NCBI RefSeq assembly: GCF_000759435.1
Contig: NZ_JRJG01000034.1
Span: forward strand, 1-64,000
Origin: Hoeflea sp. BAL378
GTDB taxonomy: Bacteria; Pseudomonadota; Alphaproteobacteria; Rhizobiales; Rhizobiaceae
Direction of reading: 5' to 3'
DNA length: 64,000 bases
Position 1 is the stretch's first letter. Each line of letters begins with the position of its first letter. Both the position numbers and the translations under genes were made by a program. The notes beneath the pieces were generated by a model. That model saw only the letters and a list, made by a program, of their open reading frames with translations, did no database searches and had not been told where the DNA came from. Positions 1 to 8,294 of this stretch are shown here, one piece after another.

Positions 1-2478
1 CGGCACCGCATCGGCCCGGTAGCCCAGGCCCTTGAGGATTTCCTCGATATCGTCCTGGGTCGCGCCCAGGATCGACAGCATGCCGGTGGTGGTGATGAAG
101 CGGCGGCCGTCATAGGCGGCTTCCGGGCGCGCGCCCGGCGAACCCGGCTTCCACTGCAGCGCCGGGCGGATCAGGTCCGCAAGCCGCTCGAGAATGTCGA
201 TGCGCACGGCGCGCTTGCCCAGGAACCGGAACCCGGCGAGGCGGTAGAACTCGCGGTCGATTTCGGGATCGGTCGCCACCGATGTGCGGCCGGCGGCAAG
301 CAGCGGCGTGACATCGCCATAGCCCGGCTTGCCGAAGCCGTCATTGGCGAGCGCCCACAACAGCGTCACCAGTTCCGCAGGCGCGGGCTTGAGCAGCGCC
401 GGCATGAAGATGTGGTAGGCGCCGAAGCGGATGCCGTATTTGCGCAAGGATGCCCGCGCGCCCTGGTCGAGATCCTTGATCATCTCGGCGACGTCGCGGC
501 GGAACAGGATGCCCAGGTTTTCGGCCAGCCGGAAGGCCAGACCGCGCGCCAGACCGTCGAGGTCCTCGGCGCGCGCCAAATCGTCGAGCGGCTTGAGAAT
601 GGTGGCGATGTGATGATTGACGAAACGGTCGATGCGGGCTGCGACAAAGTCGCGCGCGCTGCCGCTGAGCTGCTCGTCGGCCAAGAGGATCGACCGCGGC
701 TTGAGCACGTGGTCGCCCGCCGTCAGCTTTGCCACCGGGTCGCCATGCCAGCGCACGGTGCCGTCGGAGCCGATGGCGAAGTCGGAATTGCCTGACGCGT
801 GCAGCCGCGCGGCGCGGGCCTCGAATTCCAGCGCCAGCGCCTTCTGCGCGGCGGCGATCACCGCCCTGGCGTCGGGCCCGTCGGCAGACGCATCGGCGAC
901 AAACCGGAATCCGGCCAACTGGCCGATATGGTGACCTTCAACGAAGACATCACCGTTTACACTAATTTCAGCTTCGAGCATCGCGTTCTCTCTCAGGCGC
1001 CTCATGAGCACAGATGTCCTGCGGTCAACAAAGCGTTTCGTCAACCTTTCATGCAGCGCATCGGACAATCGGTCCTCAATTTCGCGCGTCTTTTCCTGCC
1101 AGTGTGTCGGATCGGCAAGCCATTCGCTCCGATTCGAAATATATGTCCAGGTCCTAATCTGCGAGATGCGCGCGGACAGGGTGTCGATCTCGCCATCGGT
1201 GGAATCGGTCCGGCGCACCTGTTCGGCGAGAAAATCCTCGTTGACCGCGCCCGTGCGGATCAGGTCGCGATAGATCGTGGCGATCAGGTCCGCATGCTGC
1301 GCCGGCGCGATCCGCCGGTAATCGGGCAGCGAGCACACATCCCACAGGATCGCGACGTTCCTGGGCGAACTGGCGAGATCGCGCACCTCGAAATCATTGA
1401 CCAGGTGCTCGAGCGCGCGCTGGTCGACCGCGGGCAGCGCCCGGGTCAGGCCCTGGACCGCCGGGATTTGCTCGAGGCTCGCCTGCAGCGCCTTGAGGCT
1501 GGAGAAATCGAGCTGCTTGGAGCGCCACTGCAGGATCTTGACCGGTTCGAAGACATGGCTTTCGAGCCGCTGCACCAGGTCGTCGGGCAAGGGGTCGACC
1601 TGGCCGGTGACGCCGAAGGTGCCGTCGCGCAGATGCCGGCCGGCGCGGCCGGCGATCTGGCCGAATTCCGACGCCGTCAATTGCCGGTAGGAATAGCCGT
1701 CGAACTTGCGGTCCTGGGCGAAGGCCACATGATCGACGTCGAGATTGAGCCCCATGCCGATGGCGTCTGTGGCCACAAGATAGTCGACGTCGCCGTTCTG
1801 GTAGAGCTCGACCTGGGCGTTGCGGGTGCGCGGGCTGAGCGCGCCAAGCACCACCGCCGCCCCGCCGCGCTGGCGCCGCACCAGTTCGGCGATCGCGTAG
1901 ACTTCCTCGGCCGAGAACGCGACGATGGCCGTGCGGCGCGGCAGCCGGGTGATCTTCTTCGACCCGGCATAGTGCAGCTCCGACAGTCGCGGCCGCTCGA
2001 CGACGGTGATGCCAGGCAGGAGCTGCTCGAGAATGCCGCGCACCGTCGCCGACCCGAGGAGCAGCGTCTCCTCGCGGCCGCGCAGCGACAAGATCCGGTC
2101 GGTGAAGACATGGCCGCGTTCGAGATCGCCGGCGATCTGAACCTCGTCGATGGCGACGAAGGCCACGTTGGTTTCCTGCGGCATCGCCTCGACCGTGCAG
2201 ACCGAATAGCGCGCGCCGGGGGGCGTGATCTTCTCTTCGCCCGTGACCAGCGACACGTTCTTGGCGCCGACCTTGTCGACCATGCGGCCATAGACTTCGC
2301 GCGCCAGCAGCCTGAGCGGCAGCCCGATCACGCCCGACGAATGCGCCGCCATCCGCTCGATGGCGTAATGGGTCTTGCCGGTGTTGGTCGGGCCGAGAAC
2401 GGCGGTGACGCCGCGTCCGGACAGGATCAGGGGTTTTGGCGGATGGCTGGGGACTGCGGGCATCAGTGTCCGTATCAT
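1..2478 (-). CDS. SUV3/MgpS-like ATP-dependent helicase (3' end cut by window)
   Basis: Superfamily 2 helicase of the mitochondrial SUV3 / rhizobial MgpS type, predicted to unwind RNA or RNA-DNA duplexes in the cytoplasm. Translating the minus strand gives 826 codons without a stop up to the window edge, so the C-terminus is missing. Walker A GPTNTGKTH lies at residues 29-37, the Walker B box is DEVQ (111-114), motif III is SAT (143-145) and motif VI is QIAGRAGR (274-281); the RecA2 domain ends near residue 330, followed by a long family-specific C-terminal region. Two starts are possible: ATG at 2478 (chosen) or an in-frame ATG at 2463; neither has a strong Shine-Dalgarno. The gene stands alone and leftward, and its upstream region is the unusual triple-repeat block. 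Family assignment is firm; the substrate is not known from sequence. Confidence 0.88.
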   Translation of the reverse strand, partial: MIRTLMPAVPSHPPKPLILSGRGVTAVLGPTNTGKTHYAIERMAAHSSGVIGLPLRLLAREVYGRMVDKVGAKNVSLVTGEEKITPPGARYSVCTVEAMPQETNVAFVAIDEVQIAGDLERGHVFTDRILSLRGREETLLLGSATVRGILEQLLPGITVVERPRLSELHYAGSKKITRLPRRTAIVAFSAEEVYAIAELVRRQRGGAAVVLGALSPRTRNAQVELYQNGDVDYLVATDAIGMGLNLDVDHVAFAQDRKFDGYSYRQLTASEFGQIAGRAGRHLRDGTFGVTGQVDPLPDDLVQRLESHVFEPVKILQWRSKQLDFSSLKALQASLEQIPAVQGLTRALPAVDQRALEHLVNDFEVRDLASSPRNVAILWDVCSLPDYRRIAPAQHADLIATIYRDLIRTGAVNEDFLAEQVRRTDSTDGEIDTLSARISQIRTWTYISNRSEWLADPTHWQEKTREIEDRLSDALHERLTKRFVDRRTSVLMRRLRENAMLEAEISVNGDVFVEGHHIGQLAGFRFVADASADGPDARAVIAAAQKALALEFEARAARLHASGNSDFAIGSDGTVRWHGDPVAKLTAGDHVLKPRSILLADEQLSGSARDFVAARIDRFVNHHIATILKPLDDLARAEDLDGLARGLAFRLAENLGILFRRDVAEMIKDLDQGARASLRKYGIRFGAYHIFMPALLKPAPAELVTLLWALANDGFGKPGYGDVTPLLAAGRTSVATDPEIDREFYRLAGFRFLGKRAVRIDILERLADLIRPALQWKPGSPGARPEAAYDGRRFITTTGMLSILGATQDDIEEILKGLGYRADAVP

Positions 2479-2552
2479 GCTCAAGACGGCTGTTACCTAA
2501 CACATCGGCGCGGCCGGAACAGGGCAAAAATGGACCCGCCGGAATCCGCCGG

Positions 2553-3302
2553 ATTAACGACTAGAACAGTGACGGAACGAATCGGCGACGAATCAATGAC
2601 TCGTCCTGATTCCGCTTTTGTTCACCGCAACATCTGGCGACGGGAGGCCTGTCCGCCACCATATGCTGAATCCGCCGGGAGGGGATCCGGGCCGATCGGA
2701 CGCCGGCTGTTAACCTTTGCCAGGACGCGCTTGCGACGGCCCGAGCGAAGCCCGGCGGGAATCCGCGAAATTCATGATTTGTTAGGAATTCCAAACACTT
2801 CCTTAACGCACTAAAGCGCATTTTATCGACCGGAATTAACCATTGGAACAGTGGCGGAACGAACCGGCGACGAATCACCGACCTGGCTTTGTTGGCTGTT
2901 TGTTCTCCACAACATCTGGTTCCGCGACGGCAGCATCGCCACTAATTTATGAACGCGAGGAGCAGCGCCCGGGTGCCTGAAAGAGCCTCCTGTTAACCTT
3001 TGGAGGGCCACTCCGACCCGGCGTCGGGTTCGAACGAGGCCCGCGACAGGACCCGCGCCGCGAATCCGGCGGTTCATGATTTGGTAAGAATTCCAAACAC
3101 TTGGTTAACGCCTTCGAGCGCTTTTGAGCGTTTCCGTTAACCTCTGGAACAGCCGCGGAACGAATCGGCGACGAATCAGCCTTGGGGATGGTTTCGCGCT
3201 TTGTTCCGCACAAGATGTTGTGTATCTGTGAGCCGTGGGATCTATTCAAGCTGCGGAAAATACTTCATTTTCCGCATTGACAGCCGGGTTTGTTAACCTT
3301 TG
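2553..3302. repeat. Three tandem degenerate copies of a ~290-bp non-coding unit
   Basis: Gene-free region between the helicase start (2478) and the GST stop (3390). Three ordered conserved blocks recur. Block A is TTAAC followed by GAAC-N7-GAAC and then CGAATCGGCGACGAATC or a close variant; its first GAAC is at 2564, 2846 and 3147, giving periods of 282 and 301 bp. Block B is TGTTCNCCRCAACATCTGG at 2619-2637 and 2901-2919, with a diverged copy at 3201-3220. Block C is TGTTAACCTTTG at 2708-2719, 2991-3002 and 3291-3302. A fourth block, starting TTCATGATTTG and ending CTTAACGC or GTTAACGC, occurs at 2771-2809 and 3073-3111 but is absent from the third copy. The region carries eleven GANTC sites. 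Open reading frames here carry the repeat in different frames, so they are not genes. The function is unknown. Confidence 0.85.
3252..3276. other. Perfect 10-bp inverted repeat with 5-nt loop
   Basis: TGCGGAAAAT at 3252-3261 and ATTTTCCGCA at 3267-3276 are exact reverse complements around ACTTC. It lies inside the third repeat copy and about 115 nt past the GST stop, so it could end GST transcription, but no T-run follows on the minus strand. A second short dyad, GCTCGC-AAA-GCGAGC, lies at 3312-3326. Either could be a rho-independent-like stop or a protein-binding site. Confidence 0.5.
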
Positions 3303-3389
3303 CGCCCCTTCGCTCGCAAAGCGAGCTGATCGCGGCAGACGGCCCGAAACCGGAGCCTGGCGCCTCAGTCCTCGCCGGACAACGCCCGC

Positions 3390-4097
3390 TCAGGCGGGCG
3401 CCTTGAGCACCGCGCGAAGCGAGGCCTCGATCTGGCCGCCACACCACTCATCGCCATACTCCTCATCGCTCCGCTTCCGCAGCTCGACCTGCGCGGGAAG
3501 CGCCGCGATCCGGTCCGACAGGGCGGCGATTGCCGGCGCATGCCGGTCGAGCAGCGGCCGCAGCGGCGCGAACTTCGCCGTCATCGTGCCCCACAATTGG
3601 GCCGCGACGAGGTCGGCGAGGCCGGGCGCCTCTGTGCCGAGCATGGAGCCCGCGCGGGCGGTCAGGCCGTGGCGCCGGCCGGTCTCCTCGAAGATCTCCA
3701 TCCAGCGGCCGAGCCGCGGCTGGAACTCTTTCCAGGCCGCCGCGGTCCAGGCCTGGGCGCCGTTGTAGCGCGTCATTTCGTAAAGCACGTCGTTGGCGTC
3801 GGCGACGATCTTGTGGCTCATCGCCCTGAGCACGGGATCCTCGGGCAACAGCCCGTGCTTCTCGCCGAGATAGGCGAGGATCGCGGGCATCTGCGACAGG
3901 TGGGCCTTGGCACCGTGGTCGATCAGCACCGGCGGACCCATGTGCGGGACCAGTTGCACCTTCGGATCGGCCGCGCGCTCGCCGGCGACCTCGCCCGTTC
4001 CCGCCTCCTCCCAGATGGCGCCGACATGCGCAAGCACCGCCCGGACGAACTGCCCGCGAAACGGAAGAGGCCAGTAATAGAGGGTGTATTGAGCCAT
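3390..4097 (-). CDS. Glutathione S-transferase family protein
   Basis: Cytosolic GST-fold protein of 235 aa, predicted to conjugate or reduce electrophiles with glutathione. The N-terminal thioredoxin-like half (about 1-85) begins YTLYYWPLPFRGQFVRAVL and carries the usual cis-proline segment (GPPVLIDH) and the SQMPAILAYLGEKHGL helix that binds the gamma-glutamyl group; the all-helical C-terminal half follows. The longer reading frame begins at 4172, but ATG 4097 has GGAAAG at a good distance and matches the family's start, so it was chosen. It sits downstream of phaB, separated by 95 bp holding a terminator-like hairpin, so it is probably transcribed on its own. The natural substrate cannot be told from sequence. 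Confidence 0.85.
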   Translation of the reverse strand: MAQYTLYYWPLPFRGQFVRAVLAHVGAIWEEAGTGEVAGERAADPKVQLVPHMGPPVLIDHGAKAHLSQMPAILAYLGEKHGLLPEDPVLRAMSHKIVADANDVLYEMTRYNGAQAWTAAAWKEFQPRLGRWMEIFEETGRRHGLTARAGSMLGTEAPGLADLVAAQLWGTMTAKFAPLRPLLDRHAPAIAALSDRIAALPAQVELRKRSDEEYGDEWCGGQIEASLRAVLKAPA

Positions 4098-4141
4098 GAG
4101 CCGCTTTCCGAAGTGAGAGCTTTCTGCTTCCGCAAACGCAA

Positions 4142-4170
4142 GCGCCCAGGGGAAGGTTCCCGCCGGGCGC
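4142..4170 (-). terminator. Terminator-like hairpin after phaB
   Basis: GCGCCC (4142-4147) pairs with GGGCGC (4165-4170) with partial inner pairing; read on the minus strand it is followed by TTGCGTTT, a weak U-rich tail. It lies 23 bp past the phaB stop and before the GST start. Confidence 0.45.
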
Positions 4171-4192
4171 AAGACTTCCCGGGATCCCGCCG

Positions 4193-4918
4193 TTAGCTGA
4201 AATACTGCCCGCCATTGGCCGAGATCGTCGATCCGGTGATGAAGCCGGCGTCATCGGAGGCGAGGAACACCACGCAGCGGGCGATCTCCTCGGGCTCGCC
4301 GAGACGCCCCACCGGGATCTGCGGGATGATCCGTTCGGCGAGCACCTTCTCGTCGATGGCGCGGACCATGTCGGTGCCGATATAGCCCGGGCAGATGGCG
4401 TTGACGGTGATGCCGGCGCGCGCGCCTTCCTGCGCCAGCGCCTTGGTGAAGCCGATGTCGCCCGCCTTGGCGGCGGAATAGTTGACCTGGCCCGCCTGGC
4501 CCTTCTGGCCGTTGATCGAGGAGATGTTGATGACGCGGCCGAACTTGCGGTCGCGCATGCCGCCCCAGACCGGATTGGTCATATTGAACAGGCCGGTGAG
4601 GTTGGTGTTGATCACCTCGCCCCACATCTGCGGCGTCATCTTGTGGAACATCCCGTCGCGGGTGATGCCGGCATTGTTGACCAGCACCGCCACCGGCCCG
4701 AGATCGGCCTCGACCTGCTTGATGCCGGCCACGCAGGCATCGTAGTCGGCGACCGACCATTTGTAGGTCTTGATCCCGGTCTCGCTGGTGAACTTCGCCG
4801 CCGCCTCGTCATTGCCGGCGTAATTGGCGGCCACCGTGTAGCCGGCCTCTTTCAAGGCGACCGAAATCGCAGCGCCTATGCCCCGTGACCCTCCCGTCAC
4901 GATTGCTACCTTGCTCAT
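4193..4918 (-). CDS. phaB: Acetoacetyl-CoA reductase
   Basis: Short-chain dehydrogenase that reduces acetoacetyl-CoA to (R)-3-hydroxybutyryl-CoA with NADPH, the second step of polyhydroxybutyrate synthesis, in the cytoplasm. The protein is 241 aa, the family's usual length. The cofactor motif TGGSRGIG is at 8-15, NNAG at 81-84, and the catalytic triad is Ser134, Tyr147 and Lys151 (YSAAK). The C-terminus ends with the usual ITGSTISANGGQYFS-type tail. It lies 81 bp downstream of phaA in the same direction, and the intervening DNA carries a strong hairpin. No phaC synthase is in the window, so the polymerase is encoded elsewhere, as is usual in rhizobia. Confidence 0.96.
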   Translation of the reverse strand: MSKVAIVTGGSRGIGAAISVALKEAGYTVAANYAGNDEAAAKFTSETGIKTYKWSVADYDACVAGIKQVEADLGPVAVLVNNAGITRDGMFHKMTPQMWGEVINTNLTGLFNMTNPVWGGMRDRKFGRVINISSINGQKGQAGQVNYSAAKAGDIGFTKALAQEGARAGITVNAICPGYIGTDMVRAIDEKVLAERIIPQIPVGRLGEPEEIARCVVFLASDDAGFITGSTISANGGQYFS

Positions 4919-4959
4919 GCCAATCCTCCCCAGATTGTTATTGTTGATGCATGTGAGCG

Positions 4960-4983
4960 CCGGGCGTCGTCGCCGACGCCCGG
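4960..4983 (-). other. Strong hairpin between phaA and phaB
   Basis: CCGGGCGTCG (4960-4969) and CGACGCCCGG (4974-4983) form a perfect 10-bp stem with a 4-nt loop. There is no T-run on the minus strand. Its place in the phaA-phaB spacer suggests a transcript-stabilising or attenuating element rather than a full stop; this role is inferred. Confidence 0.6.
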
Positions 4984-4999
4984 TATTCCCGGTCCGGCC

Positions 5000-6172
5000 T
5001 CAGCGCTCGACGCAGAGCGCCACGCCCATGCCGCCGCCGATGCACAGCGTCGCCAGACCCTTCTTGGCGTCGCGGCGGACCATTTCGAACAGCAGCGTGT
5101 TGAGGATGCGCGCGCCCGAGGCGCCGACCGGGTGGCCGATGGCGATGGCGCCGCCATTGACGTTGACGATCGCCGGATCCCAGCCCATGTCCTTGTTGAC
5201 CGCGCAGGCCTGCGCCGCAAAAGCTTCGTTGGCTTCCACCAGATCGAGATCGCCCACGCTCCAGCCGGCCTTCTTCAGCGCCTTGCGCGAGGCCGGGATC
5301 GGACCGGTGCCCATGATCTGCGGGTCGACGCCGGCGGTGGCCCAGGAGACGATCCGCGCCATTGGCGTGATGCCGCGCCTGGAGGCTTCCTCCTCGCTCA
5401 TCAGCACCGTGGCGGCGGCGCCGTCATTGATGCCCGAGGCATTGGCGGCGGTCACGGTGCCTTCCTTGTCGAAGGCCGGACGCAGCTTGGAGATGCCCTC
5501 GAGGGTGACGCCATGCTTGATGTATTCGTCCTCCTCGACGACCGTGTCGCCCTTGCGGCCCTTGATGGTGACGCCGGCGATCTCGTCCTTGAACTTGCCG
5601 GCCTTCTGCGCGGCTTCGGCCTTGTTCTGCGAGTTGACGGCGAAGCTGTCCTGCTCGTCGCGCGAGAGCTGCCACTGCTTGGCGACGTTCTCGGCGGTGT
5701 TGCCCATCAGGTAATTGTAGAAGGCGTCGGTGAGCGCGTCGTGCAACATGGTGTCGACCATGGTGGCGCCGCCCATCTTGACGCCGTTGCGCAGATGCAT
5801 GGCATGCGGCGCCATCGACATCGATTCCTGGCCGCCGGCGACGATGATGTTGGCGTCGCCGCTTGCGATCTGCTGCATGCCGAGCGCCACTGCGCGCAGG
5901 CCCGAGCCGCAGAGCTGGTTCAGCCCCCAGGCGGTGGCTTCCTGCGGAATGCCCGCGGCCATGGCCGCCTGCCGCGCCGGGTTCTGGCCCTGGCCCGCGG
6001 ACAGGATCTGGCCGAGGATGACTTCGTCGACTTCCGCGGGCGCCACGCCGGCGCGCTCGAGCGCCGCCCTGATGGCGACCGCGCCCAGATCATGGGCGGC
6101 GACGGAGGACAGAGCGCCGTTGAAGGACCCGACCGGGGTGCGTGCGGCGCTGGCGATAACGATGGAGCTCAT
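5000..6172 (-). CDS. phaA: Acetyl-CoA acetyltransferase (beta-ketothiolase)
   Basis: Thiolase that condenses two acetyl-CoA to acetoacetyl-CoA, the first step of PHB synthesis; it also runs in reverse during PHB use. It is 390 aa, full family length. The nucleophile Cys88 lies in [11 protein letters not shown], His347 in GHPVGASGA, and the acid/base Cys377 in CIGGGMG, matching the spacing of the well-studied Zoogloea enzyme. It is the first gene of the phaA-phaB transcription unit and is divergent from the regulator phaR, with a 242-bp shared control region. No oddity is seen. Confidence 0.97.
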   Translation of the reverse strand: MSSIVIASAARTPVGSFNGALSSVAAHDLGAVAIRAALERAGVAPAEVDEVILGQILSAGQGQNPARQAAMAAGIPQEATAWGLNQLCGSGLRAVALGMQQIASGDANIIVAGGQESMSMAPHAMHLRNGVKMGGATMVDTMLHDALTDAFYNYLMGNTAENVAKQWQLSRDEQDSFAVNSQNKAEAAQKAGKFKDEIAGVTIKGRKGDTVVEEDEYIKHGVTLEGISKLRPAFDKEGTVTAANASGINDGAAATVLMSEEEASRRGITPMARIVSWATAGVDPQIMGTGPIPASRKALKKAGWSVGDLDLVEANEAFAAQACAVNKDMGWDPAIVNVNGGAIAIGHPVGASGARILNTLLFEMVRRDAKKGLATLCIGGGMGVALCVER

Positions 6173-6414
6173 GGTGGGGTTTCCCTGTCGTGTGATGGAA
6201 CGATTTTGACCGGAACGTGCCGGAGGTTGGTGTCGCTGTCAAATGCCCGAAAGCCGAATTTCTCCGGCAATGGCCTAATTACGGACTATAGTCTGACCGT
6301 TTTGAGGCGCTTTCCCGCAATGCACAAAGGAATTGTCATTGCCTGTGGTTTTCGCCTACAGTTGGGCCATCACGGTGAGGTTCAGGTCTGGGGAGACCTT
6401 TGAGGAGAACATAC
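6173..6414. promoter_or_regulatory. Divergent phaA / phaR control region
   Basis: A 242-bp intergenic region drives phaA leftward and phaR rightward. It holds a 10-bp palindrome GACTATAGTC at 6284-6293 and an AT-richer stretch at 6300-6350. PhaR-family proteins are known to repress pha genes and often their own gene, so operators are expected here; the exact site is not established by sequence alone. A strong ribosome-binding site, GAGGAG, lies at 6402-6407 before phaR. Confidence 0.5.
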
Positions 6415-7008
6415 ATGGCCAAGAACAGCGGACCGGTTACGATCAAGAAATATGCCAATCGCCGTCTCTACAACACGGGAACCAGCACCTATGTGACGCT
6501 CGACGACCTCGCCATCATGGTCAAGAAGGGCGAAGACTTCACCGTGCTCGATGCCAAGAGCGGCGACGATATTACCCATTCGGTCCTTACCCAGATCATT
6601 TTCGAGCAGGAGTCCAAGACCGGAAACACGCTGCTGCCGATCTCCTTCCTGAGGCAGTTGATCTCGATCTACGGCGACCAGATGCAGATGGTGGTGCCGA
6701 GCTATCTCGAGCACTCGATGTCGGCGCTGACCGAGCAGCAGGAACAGGTCCGCGCCCAGATCACCAAGGCCTTCGGCGACAATCCGGTCGCCCGCAACAT
6801 CCAGATCCCGATCCAGTTGGTCGAGGAGCAGGTGCGCCGCAACACCGAGATGTTCCAGAAGGCGATGCAGATGTTTTCGCCCTTCGCGCTCGCCCATTCG
6901 GCCAATTCCGAAGAGACGCAGAAGAAGTCCGACACCTCGAAGGACATCGACGATCTCAAGACCCAGCTCAAGCAGCTTCAGGACAAGATCAACTCCATCG
7001 ACAGTTGA
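6415..7008 (+). CDS. phaR: Polyhydroxyalkanoate synthesis repressor PhaR (AniA)
   Basis: DNA-binding and PHB-binding regulator that represses phasin and PHB-related genes and is released when polymer accumulates. The protein is 197 aa. The N-terminal PHB/PHA accumulation regulator domain is plain (residues about 8-65, with TIKKYANRRLYNT and YVTLDDLA), followed by the PHB-accumulation repeat region and a charged C-terminal coiled coil (DLKTQLKQLQDKINSI). An in-frame TTG at 6400 extends the frame, but ATG 6415 is placed correctly behind GAGGAGAAC and was chosen. It is divergent from phaA, the standard rhizobial arrangement. Confidence 0.95.
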   Translation: MAKNSGPVTIKKYANRRLYNTGTSTYVTLDDLAIMVKKGEDFTVLDAKSGDDITHSVLTQIIFEQESKTGNTLLPISFLRQLISIYGDQMQMVVPSYLEHSMSALTEQQEQVRAQITKAFGDNPVARNIQIPIQLVEEQVRRNTEMFQKAMQMFSPFALAHSANSEETQKKSDTSKDIDDLKTQLKQLQDKINSIDS

Positions 7009-7225
7009 GAACACCCGGCGTCCGGCGGCACGAGCCATCCGGTTCGGGCGTTTGCCTGCGCCTCCGGATCCCGTGCACGTGATCGCCGGCGCCGGCCAGC
7101 GGCCGCCAAGGACCTGCGTTCCGGCAAAACTGTTATCGCGCCGCGGAAACCTCAAAGCGGTGGCGCAACACCGCGGCGAGGCTCTATAAGGGCATCACTT
7201 CCTCCGGCATTGAAAGGCAATCACC

Positions 7226-7657
7226 ATGACCGATCTCACGCTCGCCAAGGCGCTCAGGATCATCACCGCCGCTCTTGCCAAGGGCAAGGACCTGGGCCTC
7301 AAGCCGCTCGCAGTGGTGGTGCTCGACGCCGGCGGCCACGTCAAGGCCTTCCAGCGCCAGGACGGCGCCTCGATGATGCGGTTCGAAATCGCCAGCGGCA
7401 AGGCCTATGGCGCCCTGGCGGTGGGCGCCGGCTCGCGCTGGCTCAACGCCCAGGCCGAGACGCGGCCGCATTTCCTCGAAGGCCTGTCGGCCGTCTCGGG
7501 CGGCAGGATCGTGGCCGTTCCCGGAGGCGTGCTCATCCGCGACCGCAAGGGCGCGATCATCGGCGCGGTCGGCATCACCGGCGATACGTCGGACAATGAT
7601 GAAATCGCGGCCGTCGCCGGCATCGAGGCGGCCGGCTTCGCGGCCGACGGCGGCTGA
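7226..7657 (+). CDS. GlcG/HbpS family haem-binding protein
   Basis: Small protein (143 aa) of the GlcG/HbpS (DUF336) family, known to bind haem or cofactors, and in some cases to accompany glycolate or diol metabolism. The sequence follows the family plan: an N-terminal helix (LTLAKALRIITAALAKG), then AVVVLDAGGHVKAFQRQDGA, and the C-terminal GGVLIRDRKGAIIGAVGITG strand-loop typical of the family. No signal peptide is seen, so it is probably cytoplasmic. It lies alone after phaR (217-bp gap) and converges with the small membrane protein at 7737. There is no neighbouring glc or dha gene to give the role, so only the family is assigned. Confidence 0.82.
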   Translation: MTDLTLAKALRIITAALAKGKDLGLKPLAVVVLDAGGHVKAFQRQDGASMMRFEIASGKAYGALAVGAGSRWLNAQAETRPHFLEGLSAVSGGRIVAVPGGVLIRDRKGAIIGAVGITGDTSDNDEIAAVAGIEAAGFAADGG

Positions 7658-7736
7658 ACGCCGGCCCGCCGCTGGAGCAGTTCCAGCGAAAGTTTAAAAC
7701 CGGTTTCGCGTCCGGAAATTGCGCAGAAACAATAAG

Positions 7737-8141
7737 TTAGAGCCCGATCGATACGTCGCGGCCCGCCGAGCGGATGGCGACGGTGAAGCCGGCGATCACG
7801 TCGATGAAGGCGATCGCCATCAGGATGAAGAACACCTGCGTGGCGGCATCGCGCACCAGCAGGAATTCGACCAGGAACGCCACGAACACGAACATCGACA
7901 GCATGTGGTCGAGCACCGACCAGCGGCCGGTCCGCGTCGCCTTCACCACCTCGACGAACAGCAGCACCAGCGCCACGACGATGAGCAGGTCGCCGAGACT
8001 CATGGTCCACACCGCGCCCGACATCATCGACAGCGAGGTCACGGTCGATCCGAGCCCGGCGACGCCCGCGCCGAACAGCCCCACCATCACCAGATTGTAG
8101 GCAATCAGCGGAACGATCATCAACGGTATGGCGGCGAGCAT
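7737..8141 (-). CDS. Small integral membrane protein, about four TM segments
   Basis: A 134-aa hydrophobic protein with about four predicted membrane segments (roughly residues 5-25, 47-67, 78-98 and 103-123) and a short basic stretch (KATRTGRW) after the second. The frame is open to 8237, but the upstream part is arginine-rich with no membrane character; ATG 8141 has GGGGA upstream and begins directly at the first segment, so it was chosen. I do not recognise a specific function; it resembles the uncharacterised small membrane proteins of rhizobia. It converges with the HbpS-like gene. Confidence 0.7.
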   Translation of the reverse strand: MLAAIPLMIVPLIAYNLVMVGLFGAGVAGLGSTVTSLSMMSGAVWTMSLGDLLIVVALVLLFVEVVKATRTGRWSVLDHMLSMFVFVAFLVEFLLVRDAATQVFFILMAIAFIDVIAGFTVAIRSAGRDVSIGL

Positions 8142-8294
8142 GGCGGATATCCCCGGATCTGGAAAGGCGCGTGCCGATCGCGGTTTCACCCGGCGCGGCG
8201 CGACCGCGACAATGCTCAATCGCGCTTCCGAGCGCAAGCCCGTTGACCCCGTTTCCGCTTCCCGGGACCGAACCGGGACGCGCCGCCGGCCCTC

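Noticed and set aside
799-2814. 671-codon plus-strand open frame
   Set aside because: Antisense to the helicase, whose minus-strand translation has all SF2 motifs.
2561-3249. Three short minus-strand frames of 84 to 105 codons with similar peptides in the repeat region
   Set aside because: They encode the repeat in shifting frames (period 301 is not divisible by three) and have no ribosome-binding sites; not genes.
2479-3389. Repeat region as a chromosomal origin
   Set aside because: Suggestive motifs exist, but hemE, dnaA, parAB and classical DnaA boxes are absent in the window, so I do not call it an origin.
7719-8246. 175-codon plus-strand frame rich in His, Arg and Gln
   Set aside because: Antisense to a plausible four-helix membrane protein; composition is that of a shadow frame.
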